A DNA stretch of 20,196 nt from Verrucomicrobiota bacterium (GCA_009917805.1 RGES01000007.1:1-20196), one strand, 5' to 3'; shown: positions 1 through 8,999, counted from the first letter of the stretch. Notes: generated by a model not told the origin, from the letters alone. Numbers and translations are program-made.

Positions 1-516
1 CCAGGAGCCCATCGAGGGGCGGACCTGGCGGGCTTCGCCGCAATTCATCAGCAGCAGGGAAGGCTCATGGTTGGGGACATCGGCCTTCATCGACCGGATC
101 ACGCAGAGGTCATCGGCGTGCTGCGCCGTCTTTTCGAAGAGCTCGCTGACCTCGAGGCCGCTCTTGCCGTAACGCTTCCAGGTGAAGGGCGAACGGAAGG
201 CGGCGCCGGTCTTGCGTTCGGTGGCGATGTAGTCTCCGGGCAGTTTCTGGCCGTGGTACTTGTCGAGCGCGACCTTGCGGTCGAAGGTGTCGACCTGGGA
301 GGCGCCGCCGTTGGCGAAGATATGGATGACGCGCTTGGCCTTGCAGGGCAGCGGAGGTTTGCGGGCCGCGAGGGGACGGAGAGGGTCCACCTTGATCTCG
401 GCGCCGCGGAGTTCCTGCTGGAGCAGCGAAGCCATCGCGACCCCGCCGAGCCCCATGCCGACGCGGCGAAGGAACTCACGGCGGGAGCCGAGGGAGAGCG
501 GGTCGAGGTGGTGCAT
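1..516 (-). CDS. DUF1501 domain-containing protein, N-terminal part (cut by window edge)
   Basis: Reading leftward from the ATG at 516-514, the frame stays open for 172 codons to base 1. The protein begins MHHLDPLSLGSRREFLRRVG, followed by a glycine/alanine-rich hydrophobic stretch, which is a twin-arginine (Tat) signal with SRREFLRR at about residues 10-17. The segment VIHIFANGGASQVDTFD (about residues 63-79) and the later VIRSMKADVPNHEPS are typical of the DUF1501 family, which is related to sulfatase/alkaline-phosphatase folds and usually sits beside PSD1 cytochrome proteins in Planctomycetes and Verrucomicrobia. The family's biochemical role is not established. The start overlaps the stop of the upstream PSD1 gene by one base (TAATG), so the two are almost certainly co-transcribed and probably translationally coupled. 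The C-terminal half or more lies outside the window. Family call is confident; function is unknown. Confidence 0.9.
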   Translation of the reverse strand, partial: MHHLDPLSLGSRREFLRRVGMGLGGVAMASLLQQELRGAEIKVDPLRPLAARKPPLPCKAKRVIHIFANGGASQVDTFDRKVALDKYHGQKLPGDYIATERKTGAAFRSPFTWKRYGKSGLEVSELFEKTAQHADDLCVIRSMKADVPNHEPSLLLMNCGEARQVRPSMGSW

Positions 517-3500
517 TAGTCGGCGAAGATGAATTCGTTGCTGGTGAGGAGGACCTGGGCGAACGTGGAGAGCGGCGACTGGCGTTCGGGCTTCTTGCCG
601 AACTCGCCGGCCGCGGAAGTCAGGACTTCGCCCGACTTGGCGTCCTTGATCACCGGCGACCACGAGAAGCTGTCGCTGTTCGAACCGATGAAGTTGTCGG
701 CGATGAAGTCGATGCTCTCGCCGGCGGCCAGGTCGACCTCGGTCAGGTTGACCGGGGCGGACGAGGCGCCTTTGGCGACGACTTCGGCGAGGATGCCACG
801 ACGCGCGGTCACGATGCGCGCCCGGACCCCGTCGCTGGCCTTGCTGGCGACGGCCAGCGTGCCTTCGATGCGGTACTTGCCGGCGCTGCCGGCGGTCCAA
901 CGGCGGATGACCGCGGTGGCTTCGGTCTTGTCGCCCGGGTGTCCGCCCTTGGCGGTGAGGAAGGTGTGTGAGAATTCCTTGTCGGGCATCTTGTCCGTGG
1001 GGGAGATGCGTTCTTTCGTCTGGACCTTCATCTCGGTGAAGGCGACGGTCTTCGTGGCGGTGTTCCAGCCGCCGTAGCCGTTGCGCCAGGTTGCCGGGGC
1101 GGGAGCGAGCTCGGCTTCGCGGAGATATTCGAGGGCGAGGGCGAGCTCATCCTTGTCGGGCGCGCGGCCCAGGACGGCGAGATACAGGCCCTTCACCTTG
1201 GCTTCCGAGGTGGGCAGGGTGTCGACCTTGGCGGTCAGCGCTTCGGCCTGGGTGCGGACGAAGGGATGGTTCATCATCCACAACGCCTGCTGGGGCGTCG
1301 TGGTCTGGTTGCGCTTCGGCACGTGGTAGTCCGGATTGGCAAAGTCGAACGTGCGGAAGAAGGCCGGCAGGTTCTGCCGGTCGATGCTGCCGTACAGGGT
1401 GCGGCGAGGTTCCGAGAAGTTCGCGGAGAGATCGAAGGGCTGGCCGCCGATCTTGGCGGACTCGAGTCGGCCGGCGACGCGCAGCATGCTGTCGCGCATG
1501 GCCTCGAAATCGAGGCGACGGCGTTGGGCGCGCCAGCTGAGGTCGTTGTCCGGGTCCTTCGCCAAGCCTTCGGCGCGCACGTCGGCCGTCTGCAGGAAAG
1601 TCCGGGACAGCACGATCGAACGGATGAGCTTCTTCATCGACCATTCGTCCTTCATGAAGGAGGAGGCCAGGTGCTCGAGCAGTTCGGGGTTCTTCGGCAA
1701 CGGCGTACGCACTCCGTAGTCGCTCGGCGTCTCGACCAGGCTGCGGCCGATGAGCTCGGTCCAGATGCGATTGGCCATGACGCGCGCCGTCAGCGGATTG
1801 GACTTGCTGGCGATGGCGTTGGCCATGTCGAGACGGCCGCTGCCTTCGGTGAATTCCTTGACCTTGCCTTCGGTCAGCACGGAAGGGAACTGGCGCGGCA
1901 CGGTCTTGCCGGGGCGCGAGGCGCTGCCGCGGAGGAAGACGACGCCTTGGACGGCCTTGGGCTTGTCGAGGAGCACCATCGCATGGGGTGGGCTCTTCGG
2001 GCTCGTGGCCTTGAAGCCGACGACCTGGATCTCGAGGTTGTTGCGGGTGTTGCGGTCGGCGACGTTGTAGGTGCCGATCAGCGAGGCCGCCGTCACGGCG
2101 GTGGGGCCGTTGGGAGCTTCGACGAGGTCGCGCCAAGGTTTCCACGCGGCCACGCCGTTCTTGTCGGGTTTGTGCGCTTCGGCGAGCAACGCGCCGTAGA
2201 TCGCGGTGAGTTCGGCGAACTTCTTCGGCGTCTTCTTCTGCAGCTCGGCGCGGAGCAGGGGGTCTTGGAAGAGTTCGGGCTTGGCGAGCAGCGCGGCATA
2301 TTTGCCGGCGAACTGGTCGTCGGGCACTTCCTTCAGCTGGTACCAGCCGCCCCAGACCGGGTCCTTGTCGTTGAGTCGCTTCGTCAGGACGTGCTGCCAG
2401 CCGTTGAGCACCGTCGGGTAGAGGTTGGTCCGCTTGGCTTCCTGCGTGTAGTTGAAGTTAGGTTCCTTCGCCGCCCGTAGCATGAGCGTGAGGTAGTCGG
2501 CGATCTTCGCCGGACCGAAGGACAGTTCGCGTCGGCTTTCGATGAAGTCATCCAGCTTCTTCTGGCGGACCGCGAGTTCGGCCTCGAATTCCTCGGTCTC
2601 CTTCGTGCGGACGAAGGGCTTGAGCGGCGGCAGCTCCTTCGGCTCCTGGCTCGAATTGAAGATGGCGTAGAGCGAGTAGTACTCGGTCGTCGGCAGCGGA
2701 TCGAACTTATGGTCGTGGCAGCGGGCGCAGGCCATCGTCAGTCCCTGCGTGCCGCGCATGACGACGTCGATGCGGTCGTCGATGATGTCCGGCACGCTGT
2801 TGAGGAAGCGGCGACCCAGGGTCAGGAAGCCGAGGGCGGCGAGGTCGCGGTTGTTCTCCGGGTCCTTGGCGATCTGGTCGGCCGCGAGCTGGAGGCGCAG
2901 GAACTGGTCGTAAGGCAGGTCTTGGTTGAAGGCGTTCACCACCCAGTCGCGATAGGTGTAGGCGTAGGGATAGCGGCGCTCTTCCTGGAAGACGTAGCCT
3001 TTCGTGTCGGAGTAGCGCGCGACGTCGAGCCAGTGGCGGGCCCAGCGTTCGCCGAAGGCCGGTGCGGCGAGCAGGCGGTCGACGAGATTCTCGGTCGCCT
3101 GCGGGTCCTTGTCGGCGACATACGCGGCGATCTCGTCGGCGGTAGGATTGAAGCCCCAGAGAGCGAGGGTCAGGCGACGGATGACGACTTCGCGCGGGGC
3201 CTCGGGGTTGAAGTCGAGCCCGACGGACTTCAGCTTCGCGAGCACGAACCGGTCGAGCGGTTGCCGGACCTTAGGGGCATCGGTGGAGGCGATGACCGGG
3301 GCGGCCGGCGTCGTGACGGTCTTGAACGCCCAATGGTTGCGAGGGTCGTGCGCGACGGGCGAAGACTCGGCCGGCCAGGGCAGCCCTTGGCGCACCCATT
3401 CGGTCAGGGCGGCGATGGCCTTGGGCGAGATCTTCTCGTCGGCGCTGGGCATCGGCTCCACGTCCTTCGTCTTTGCGTGGTTGATCGCGAGGATGAGGCG

Positions 3501-3752
3501 GCTGGCTTCCGGCTTGCCGATGACGACGACCGGTCCGACTTCGCCCCCTTTCAGGATGAGTTCGCGGGAATCCAGCCGAAGGCCGGACTTCTGCTTCTTG
3601 GGTCCGTGACACTTGTAGCAGTTGTCGGCAAGGACCGGGCGGACCTCTTTTTCGAAGAATTCCAGCTGGGCGGCCGTAGGGGTGGCAACCTGCTCGGCGG
3701 CGGATGCCGAGAGGGCCATCAGGATAGGGCCAAAGAAAGACCGGAAAGGCAT
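516..3752 (-). CDS. PSCyt1-PSCyt2-PSD1 planctomycete-type cytochrome c protein
   Basis: This is a 1078-residue exported protein. Residues 1-20 form a signal peptide (hydrophobic FFGPILMALSASA, then AEQ). PSCyt1 follows, with the heme motif CYKCH at 45-49 and the family signature GPKKQKSGLRLDSRE after it. PSCyt2 (DUF1549) spans about 160-365, with FGERWARHWLDVARYSDTKG and a second CxxCH (CARCH, 342-346) inside the CHDHKFDP signature. The motif RGSASRPGKTVPRQFP (about 610-625) precedes PSD1 (DUF1553), which starts near 645 (PLTARVMANRIW). A beta-rich segment at about 915-1050 (GGHPGDKTEATAVIRRWTA) is inserted before the final PSD1 helix (FAQVLLTSNEFIFAD). It probably works in the periplasm in electron transfer, perhaps during polysaccharide breakdown; the substrate is unknown. 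It is first in an operon with the DUF1501 gene. No Shine-Dalgarno is seen; the leader before the ATG is pyrimidine-rich (CCTACCCTTTTCCG). Confidence 0.94.
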   Translation of the reverse strand: MPFRSFFGPILMALSASAAEQVATPTAAQLEFFEKEVRPVLADNCYKCHGPKKQKSGLRLDSRELILKGGEVGPVVVIGKPEASRLILAINHAKTKDVEPMPSADEKISPKAIAALTEWVRQGLPWPAESSPVAHDPRNHWAFKTVTTPAAPVIASTDAPKVRQPLDRFVLAKLKSVGLDFNPEAPREVVIRRLTLALWGFNPTADEIAAYVADKDPQATENLVDRLLAAPAFGERWARHWLDVARYSDTKGYVFQEERRYPYAYTYRDWVVNAFNQDLPYDQFLRLQLAADQIAKDPENNRDLAALGFLTLGRRFLNSVPDIIDDRIDVVMRGTQGLTMACARCHDHKFDPLPTTEYYSLYAIFNSSQEPKELPPLKPFVRTKETEEFEAELAVRQKKLDDFIESRRELSFGPAKIADYLTLMLRAAKEPNFNYTQEAKRTNLYPTVLNGWQHVLTKRLNDKDPVWGGWYQLKEVPDDQFAGKYAALLAKPELFQDPLLRAELQKKTPKKFAELTAIYGALLAEAHKPDKNGVAAWKPWRDLVEAPNGPTAVTAASLIGTYNVADRNTRNNLEIQVVGFKATSPKSPPHAMVLLDKPKAVQGVVFLRGSASRPGKTVPRQFPSVLTEGKVKEFTEGSGRLDMANAIASKSNPLTARVMANRIWTELIGRSLVETPSDYGVRTPLPKNPELLEHLASSFMKDEWSMKKLIRSIVLSRTFLQTADVRAEGLAKDPDNDLSWRAQRRRLDFEAMRDSMLRVAGRLESAKIGGQPFDLSANFSEPRRTLYGSIDRQNLPAFFRTFDFANPDYHVPKRNQTTTPQQALWMMNHPFVRTQAEALTAKVDTLPTSEAKVKGLYLAVLGRAPDKDELALALEYLREAELAPAPATWRNGYGGWNTATKTVAFTEMKVQTKERISPTDKMPDKEFSHTFLTAKGGHPGDKTEATAVIRRWTAGSAGKYRIEGTLAVASKASDGVRARIVTARRGILAEVVAKGASSAPVNLTEVDLAAGESIDFIADNFIGSNSDSFSWSPVIKDAKSGEVLTSAAGEFGKKPERQSPLSTFAQVLLTSNEFIFAD

Positions 3753-3919
3753 CGGAAAAGGGTAGGACAGGGCGGGGTGCCCTTGGTTCCTAAAACGTGT
3801 TGGCTGTCATCGGGATGTAAAGCCGTCCGTAAGGATTTCCTTCGACTCGGACCGGTTCGCCAATGTTATCGCCTCCCTGACCCTGCTGGGCTCTCCAAGT
3901 AGCGTCGTCTTGGCCATAA
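3753..3919. promoter_or_regulatory. Divergent intergenic region between the PSD1 operon and the GT41 gene
   Basis: These 167 bases separate two divergent genes and must hold both promoters. I see no convincing sigma70 boxes. On the minus strand a TTTACA near 3818-3823 could be a -35 element, but the spacing to any -10-like hexamer is poor. No strong inverted repeat is visible. A 45-codon minus-strand reading frame (3790-3925) fills most of the gap and is discussed as a low-interest finding. Confidence 0.35.
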
Positions 3920-5686
3920 ATGAACATCTCCGAAGCATATGCCACGGCGGTCGCGCTGTTCGAGCAAGGCCGGCTTGAGGATACCGAGAGGGTCTGCCTC
4001 GCTATTTTCCAGGCGGCCCCGCGCCATGCGCCGACCTTCGAGCTCATGGGTTCGCTTCGTCAGCAGCAGGGACGCCATGACGACGCCGAGCATTGCTTCC
4101 GGCAGGCCTTGGCGATCGACCCCGACCATCCCGAGGCGGTCTTCAATCTCGGCAACCTGCTGATGACGCTCGGACGTTCGGCGGAAGCCTTGTCCTATTA
4201 CCAAAGGTCCGAGGAGCTGCTGCCTGGTCGTCCGATGCCGGCGAGCAATCTCGGCGTCGCCTTGACCGACGTCGGGCGACATACCGAGGCCCTCGAAGCG
4301 ATCCGTCGGGCGTTGCTGATCCAGCCGGAATATTACTTCGCCCGCAACAACCTCGCGATGTTCATGGCGCTCACGGGCAAGGTCGCCGCATCCATCCCGG
4401 AGTACCGTCGGGCGATCCGCGAGGCGGGCGATTACCCGAATGCCGAGATGGGACTGTTGCTGGCCCTGAACTCGCTCGACGAACTGACCCCCGAACAGAT
4501 CTTCGAGGAACACCGCGCCTGGGGCCGGCGAGCTTCTTCGTTGCTGGCGACGGAACGGCTGCGACCGACCCCTGACAGGTCTCCGGAACGGGTCATCCGG
4601 ATCGGGTTCGTCTCCGGGGATTTCCGTGATCACGCCGTGGCGACTTTCCTGGAGCCGTTGTTGGCGCACCTTGACCGGCGCCGTTTCTTCGTCGCCGCGT
4701 ATGCCGACGTCCGTGCTCCTGATGCCGTGACAGCCCGTCTGCAGGCCTGCTGCGACCTATGGCGCCCTATGTACGGCGCACCCGACGCCGCCTGGGCTTC
4801 CCAGGTCCTCGCCGATCGGATCGATATCCTCGTGGACCTCGGCGGACATACCGCCGGCGCCCGCCTGCGGGCGTTCGCGCGCCGTCCGGCTCCGGTGCAG
4901 GTATCGTGGCTGGGTTATCCGAATACCACCGGCTTGCCGGAAATGGACTGGCGGCTCACGGATGCGATCGCCGATCCGGTCGGCGCGGCCGATGCCTTGC
5001 ACACGGAGCGACTCTATAGGTTACCTACGGCCTGGTGTTTCCGTCCCCATGCCGAGACGCCGGAGGTCACGGCGAGGGGGGATGATCCGGCGCGGCCCTT
5101 CGTCTTCGGCTGCTTCAACGTGCCGCGCAAGTTTGACGATGCGCAGCTGCGCAACTGGGCGCAGGTGTTGGCCGCCGTGCCGGGGTCGCGCCTGTTGTTG
5201 AAGGCGGAGCCCTTCGGCGACCAAGGGGTCAAGGGGTCGACGCTCGACCGTTTGGCCTCCGCCGGCATCGAACCCTCGCGGGTAGACTTCGCCAGCTATC
5301 TGCCCACCCGGGCGCAGCATCTCGCCTGGTATGGACGGATCGATGTCGCGCTGGATACTTATCCGTACGGCGGCACCACGACGACCTGCGAGGCGCTTTA
5401 CATGGGCGTGCCGGTGGTGACCTTGGCCGGGCGTACCCATGCCTCCCGGGTCGGGCAGAGCCTGTTGACACGCGTCGGGCACCCGGAGTGGGTGGCCCAT
5501 GATGGTCCGGAGTTCGTCCGTATCGCGGCCGGCCTGGCCAGCGACCATCCGACCCTTGAACGTCTTCGGAAAGGCCTGCGCGCCGAGATGCAGGCTTCCC
5601 GCTTGATGGATGAGAAGGGGTTCGCCCGGGCGATGGAGACGGCGCTGCTGTCGATGTGGCACGACTATTGCCGGTCTGCGGGCTGA
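3920..5686 (+). CDS. TPR-repeat GT41 glycosyltransferase (SPINDLY/O-GlcNAc transferase-like)
   Basis: This is a 588-residue protein without a signal peptide, so cytoplasmic. Residues about 1-190 are TPR repeats (for example AEHCFRQALAIDPDHPEAVFNLGNLL and the following AEALSYYQRSEELLP unit). From about 224 the catalytic GT41 region begins with VIRIGFVSGDFRDHAVATFLEPL, matching the conserved first motif that carries the active-site histidine in O-GlcNAc transferases. It continues with DILVDLGGHTAGARLRAFARRPAPVQVSWLGYPNTTG. The nucleotide-sugar-binding segment LDTYPYGGTTTTCEALYMGVPVVTLAG lies at about 478-504, followed by THASRVGQSLL. The family transfers GlcNAc or another sugar from a nucleotide donor to Ser/Thr of proteins. 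In bacteria the targets are mostly unknown and some members act in surface-polysaccharide or flagellin glycosylation. No partner gene is beside it. It has no Shine-Dalgarno; the ATG at 3920 is the first in frame. Confidence 0.92.
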   Translation: MNISEAYATAVALFEQGRLEDTERVCLAIFQAAPRHAPTFELMGSLRQQQGRHDDAEHCFRQALAIDPDHPEAVFNLGNLLMTLGRSAEALSYYQRSEELLPGRPMPASNLGVALTDVGRHTEALEAIRRALLIQPEYYFARNNLAMFMALTGKVAASIPEYRRAIREAGDYPNAEMGLLLALNSLDELTPEQIFEEHRAWGRRASSLLATERLRPTPDRSPERVIRIGFVSGDFRDHAVATFLEPLLAHLDRRRFFVAAYADVRAPDAVTARLQACCDLWRPMYGAPDAAWASQVLADRIDILVDLGGHTAGARLRAFARRPAPVQVSWLGYPNTTGLPEMDWRLTDAIADPVGAADALHTERLYRLPTAWCFRPHAETPEVTARGDDPARPFVFGCFNVPRKFDDAQLRNWAQVLAAVPGSRLLLKAEPFGDQGVKGSTLDRLASAGIEPSRVDFASYLPTRAQHLAWYGRIDVALDTYPYGGTTTTCEALYMGVPVVTLAGRTHASRVGQSLLTRVGHPEWVAHDGPEFVRIAAGLASDHPTLERLRKGLRAEMQASRLMDEKGFARAMETALLSMWHDYCRSAG

Positions 5687-5708
5687 CCTTCGGTAATTTT
5701 CTTCCAAC

Positions 5709-5726
5709 CAGCCGCAGAATCGGCTG
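5709..5726 (+). other. Small hairpin upstream of the PVC dehydrogenase gene
   Basis: CAGCCG and CGGCTG form a 6-bp stem around the loop CAGAAT, 22 bases after the GT41 stop. No T-run follows it, so it is not a canonical terminator. It lies just before the alternative ATG at 5730, which would leave almost no leader for that start. The role is unknown; it may be chance. Confidence 0.3.
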
Positions 5727-5750
5727 TCTATGGAGTCACCCCTTCCGCCC

Positions 5751-8700
5751 ATGATCACCCCCAAGTCTCCGGTCGTTCGTCCTCTGTTCGTTTTCGCGGC
5801 CATGTCCCTCGCCGTGTGCGGCCTTGCCGCCGAGCCCAAGCCGGTCGCCGAATCGCCGATCCTGCTCGCCAAGGACAAGCAGCGTCTCGTCGAGTTCACC
5901 GCCGAGCTCAACGGCTCGAAGGAACTATACCTGCTCGTCTCCGATCTGGGCGCCAACGCCTGCGATTGGTCGGACTGGATCGAGCCCGAGGTGGTCCTGG
6001 CCGACGGCACGGTCGTCGACCTGACGAAGCTGAAGTGGAAGGACGCGGAGTCCCTCGGCACGACCCGCATCGGCAAGAACTACGACGGCAAGCCCCTCAA
6101 GGTCGCCGGCAAGGAATACGCCCGGGGCATCGGCACGCACGCCAACTCCTTCATCGCCTATCAGCTGCCCGGTCCGGCCAAGACTTTCCGCTCGAAGGTC
6201 GCGATCGACGACGGCGGCGCCATCCGCGGCGGTAAGCCCAGCGCGGCGGACGTGAAGTTCGCGGTCTTCACGACCCGACCCGAGAAGTACAAGCCCGTCG
6301 ACTTCGATGCCGGCCCTACGCTCGTCCCGGCCGAACTCTTCACCGTGCCCGAAGGTTTTGAGGTCACCGTCTGGGCGACTTCCCCGCAGATCTTCAATCC
6401 GACCAACATCGACTTCGACGAGCGCGGCCGCATGTACGTCGCGGAAGGCGTGAACTACCGCAGCAAGGCCGGCCGCCGCAAGGAAGGCGACCGCATCGTG
6501 GTCCTCGAAGACACCACCGGCGCAGGCAAGGCCGACAAGGTCAGCGTCTTCACCCAGGAGGAGAACCTCGTCTCGCCCCTCGGCGTCGCCCATATCGACG
6601 GCAAGATCGTCGTGTCCCAGCCGCCGGACCTGATCGTGTACACCGACGTCAACGGCGACGGCGTCTTCGATCCGAAGGTCGACAAGCGCGAGATCCTGCT
6701 CACCGGCTTCAACGGCCGCAACCATGACCACTCGCTGCACAGCGCCACCTTCGGTCCGGACGGCAAGTGGAACTTCAACCAGGGCAATACCTGCGCGCAG
6801 TTCACCGACAAGTCGGGCAAGACCTTCCGCATCGGCAGCCCTTATAACCATGGCGAATGGACCAAGCAGGCCGTCGACAGCCAGAAGGTGGCAGGCCTCC
6901 GCAGCGACGACGGCAACGTCTGGGTCGGCGGCTTCTCCGTCCGCATGAACAGCGACGGCACCCACGCCCGCATCGTCGGCCATAACTACCGCAACAGCTT
7001 CGAGCAGTCCATCAACTCGCTCGGCGACATGTACCAGAGCGACAACGACGATCCGCCCGCCTGCCGCGTCTCGCTGATCATGGAAGGCGGCAACGCCGGC
7101 TTCGCTTCGGCCGACGGCCAGCGCTCGTGGGGCGCCGACAAGCGGCCCGGCCAGGAGACTCCCGTCGCCGAATGGCGTCAGGATGATCCCGGCACCATGC
7201 CGGCGGGCGATGTGTACGGCGGCGGTTCCCCGACCGGCGTGGCCTTCTATGAGAACGGCGCGCTCGACCCGAAGTGGAACGGCCTGCTGCTCGCGTGCGA
7301 AGCCGGCAAGAACGTCGTCTTCGGCTATCTCCCCAAGCCCGATGGCGCCGGCATGAAGCTGGAGCGCTTCGATTTCCTGACCTCCAACAAGGAGAAGGAG
7401 TGGGCCGGTTCCGACTTCTTGGGCGGCAAGGCCACCGGCGCATTGAAGACGAAGTTCCGTCCGTCCGACGTGTGCGTCGGTCCCGACGGCGCGATCTACG
7501 TCGCCGACTGGTTCGATCCCGGCGTGGGCGGCCACGGCACGCGCGACAACGGTCTGTCCGGCACCATCTACCGCATCGCTCCGAAGGGCTTCAAGTCCGT
7601 CGTCCCGAAGATCGACCTCACCACCGTCGCCGGCCAGATCGCCGCGCTGCGTAGCCCTTCGCCCAATGTCCGTGCCGGCGGCTTCAACCGCCTCAAGGCC
7701 GCGGGCGACAAGGTCGTCGACGAGGTCGCCGCCTTGCTCGCCGACGCCAATCCTTACGTCGCCTCCCGCGCCGTCTGGCTGCTCGCCCAGCTGGGCGACA
7801 AGGGCGTGGCCCTGGCCCGCAAGGAACTCGCCTCCGCGGATGACACCCGACGCCTCGTCGCTTTTCGTGCGATTCGCGCCGCTGACCGCGACGTCTTCGC
7901 CCTCTGCGAATCCATGGCGAAGGACAAGTCTCCCGCCGTCCGACGCGAGGTCGCCATCGCCTTGCGCGATTTCAAGACCCCGGACGCCGTCGCTCTGCTC
8001 GTGACGATCGCGCAGCAGTTCGACGGCCAGGATCGCTCCTATCTGGAGGCCATCGGCCTCGGTTCGACCGACCGTGAAGCCGTCGTCCATGCCGCCATCG
8101 CGAAGGTCATGGCCAAGCCCGCGCTCGAGTGGACCCCGGCCTACGCCTGGCTGACCTGGCGCCTGCACCCGGCCTCCGCCGTCCGCGACGTCCGCGCGCG
8201 GCTGCTCTCGGGCAAGCTCAATGAGATCGAGCTCAAGCGTGAGCTCACCACGCTCGCCTTCACCCGCAGCGCCGAAGCCGCCGGCACGATGGTCGAACTG
8301 TCGCTGAACAAGTCCTTCGCCCAGGCCGACCTCGCCAAATGGTGGCTCGGCAACCGTAAGGCCAGCCTCTGGAAGGCCTTCGACGTCGACGCCATCGTGA
8401 AGGCCCGCGGCGGCGATGCTTCCGCCGCCAAGCTCGTCGGCTCCGATCTTCCGCCCGAACCGGCCGGCGCCAAGCCGCTGGCTTCCGTGGACGTGATCGC
8501 CGCGCTCAAGGGCGATGCCAACCAGGGCAAGGCCGCCTCCGCGGTCTGCCAGGCCTGCCATAAGTTCGACGGTAAGGGCATCGATTTCGGCCCGGACCTC
8601 ACGACCTACGCCAAACAGCAGTCGCTGGAGACGCTGATCCTGAACATCTCCCAGCCTTCCAACAACATCTCGCACGGCTTCGAAGGTACCCGCGTGGTGC

Positions 8701-8909
8701 TTGATGACGGCATGATCATCACCGGCATGGTGCTGTCTTCGGGCGACCCCTTGATGGTCAAGTCCATGGGCGGCCTCGTGCAGTCGATCCCGCGATCCCG
8801 TATCAAGGAAGAGAAGCATCTCGACCGTTCGCTCATGTTCACGCCGGCCCAGATGGGTCTGACGGAGCAGGGCGTCGCCGACATCGCCGCCTACCTGCGG
8901 AGTCTCTGA
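5751..8909 (+). CDS. NPCBM / PVC-type dehydrogenase propeller / HEAT / heme-binding protein
   Basis: This is a 1052-residue exported protein. The signal peptide runs to GLAA (about residue 27). An NPCBM-type carbohydrate-binding domain covers about 55-175 (GANACDWSDWIEPEVVLADG; YARGIGTHANSFIAYQLPG). The PVC-type membrane-bound dehydrogenase N-terminal domain and its propeller start near 198 with FTVPEGFEVTVWATSP and continue to about 620 (GPDGAIYVADWFDPGVGGHGTR). HEAT-like repeats lie at about 633-770. A C-terminal cytochrome-like domain has the heme motif CQACH at 933-937, then GIDFGPDLT and the tail GVADIAAYLRSL. The family is thought to oxidise sugars or alcohols and pass electrons to its own heme; the actual substrate is not known. 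The upstream ATG at 5730 would add seven residues; 5751 is preferred because the signal peptide begins there and its leader is pyrimidine-rich like others here. A strong terminator follows. Confidence 0.92.
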   Translation: MITPKSPVVRPLFVFAAMSLAVCGLAAEPKPVAESPILLAKDKQRLVEFTAELNGSKELYLLVSDLGANACDWSDWIEPEVVLADGTVVDLTKLKWKDAESLGTTRIGKNYDGKPLKVAGKEYARGIGTHANSFIAYQLPGPAKTFRSKVAIDDGGAIRGGKPSAADVKFAVFTTRPEKYKPVDFDAGPTLVPAELFTVPEGFEVTVWATSPQIFNPTNIDFDERGRMYVAEGVNYRSKAGRRKEGDRIVVLEDTTGAGKADKVSVFTQEENLVSPLGVAHIDGKIVVSQPPDLIVYTDVNGDGVFDPKVDKREILLTGFNGRNHDHSLHSATFGPDGKWNFNQGNTCAQFTDKSGKTFRIGSPYNHGEWTKQAVDSQKVAGLRSDDGNVWVGGFSVRMNSDGTHARIVGHNYRNSFEQSINSLGDMYQSDNDDPPACRVSLIMEGGNAGFASADGQRSWGADKRPGQETPVAEWRQDDPGTMPAGDVYGGGSPTGVAFYENGALDPKWNGLLLACEAGKNVVFGYLPKPDGAGMKLERFDFLTSNKEKEWAGSDFLGGKATGALKTKFRPSDVCVGPDGAIYVADWFDPGVGGHGTRDNGLSGTIYRIAPKGFKSVVPKIDLTTVAGQIAALRSPSPNVRAGGFNRLKAAGDKVVDEVAALLADANPYVASRAVWLLAQLGDKGVALARKELASADDTRRLVAFRAIRAADRDVFALCESMAKDKSPAVRREVAIALRDFKTPDAVALLVTIAQQFDGQDRSYLEAIGLGSTDREAVVHAAIAKVMAKPALEWTPAYAWLTWRLHPASAVRDVRARLLSGKLNEIELKRELTTLAFTRSAEAAGTMVELSLNKSFAQADLAKWWLGNRKASLWKAFDVDAIVKARGGDASAAKLVGSDLPPEPAGAKPLASVDVIAALKGDANQGKAASAVCQACHKFDGKGIDFGPDLTTYAKQQSLETLILNISQPSNNISHGFEGTRVVLDDGMIITGMVLSSGDPLMVKSMGGLVQSIPRSRIKEEKHLDRSLMFTPAQMGLTEQGVADIAAYLRSL

Positions 8910-8914
8910 GTTCA

Positions 8915-8941
8915 GGGCTTGGGCTAGGGCCAGGGCTGGGG
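8915..8941 (+). repeat. G-quadruplex-type GGGNNN repeat after the dehydrogenase stop codon
   Basis: Six bases after the stop codon there are five G-runs at 8915-8917, 8921-8923, 8927-8929, 8933-8935 and 8938-8941, separated by loops CTT, CTA, CCA and CT. This fits the G3+N1-7 quadruplex pattern on the plus strand. Its inner part, 8925-8940, is also the left arm of a perfect 16-bp inverted repeat with 9007-9022. Confidence 0.75.
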
Positions 8942-8953
8942 TTCGTTTTATAG

Positions 8954-8985
8954 GGCCGGGGTCTGCGGACTCCGGCCTTTTTGTT
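8954..8985 (+). terminator. Rho-independent terminator after the PVC dehydrogenase gene
   Basis: GGCCGGGGTC (8954-8963) pairs with GACTCCGGCC (8968-8977) across the tetraloop TGCG. This gives a 10-bp stem with a single G.T wobble, followed at once by TTTTTGTTGTT (from 8978). It lies 45 bases after the stop and should end transcription before the DUF6797 gene, which would then need its own promoter in the short AT-rich stretch around 8981-8999. Confidence 0.88.
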
Positions 8986-8999
8986 GTTAAAATATCTAG

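Noticed and set aside
5776..5836. Possible lipoprotein signal (LAVC) in the PVC dehydrogenase precursor
   Set aside because: The residue before the Cys is Val, not Gly, Ala or Ser, so it does not fit a lipobox; a signal peptidase I site after GLAA is more likely.
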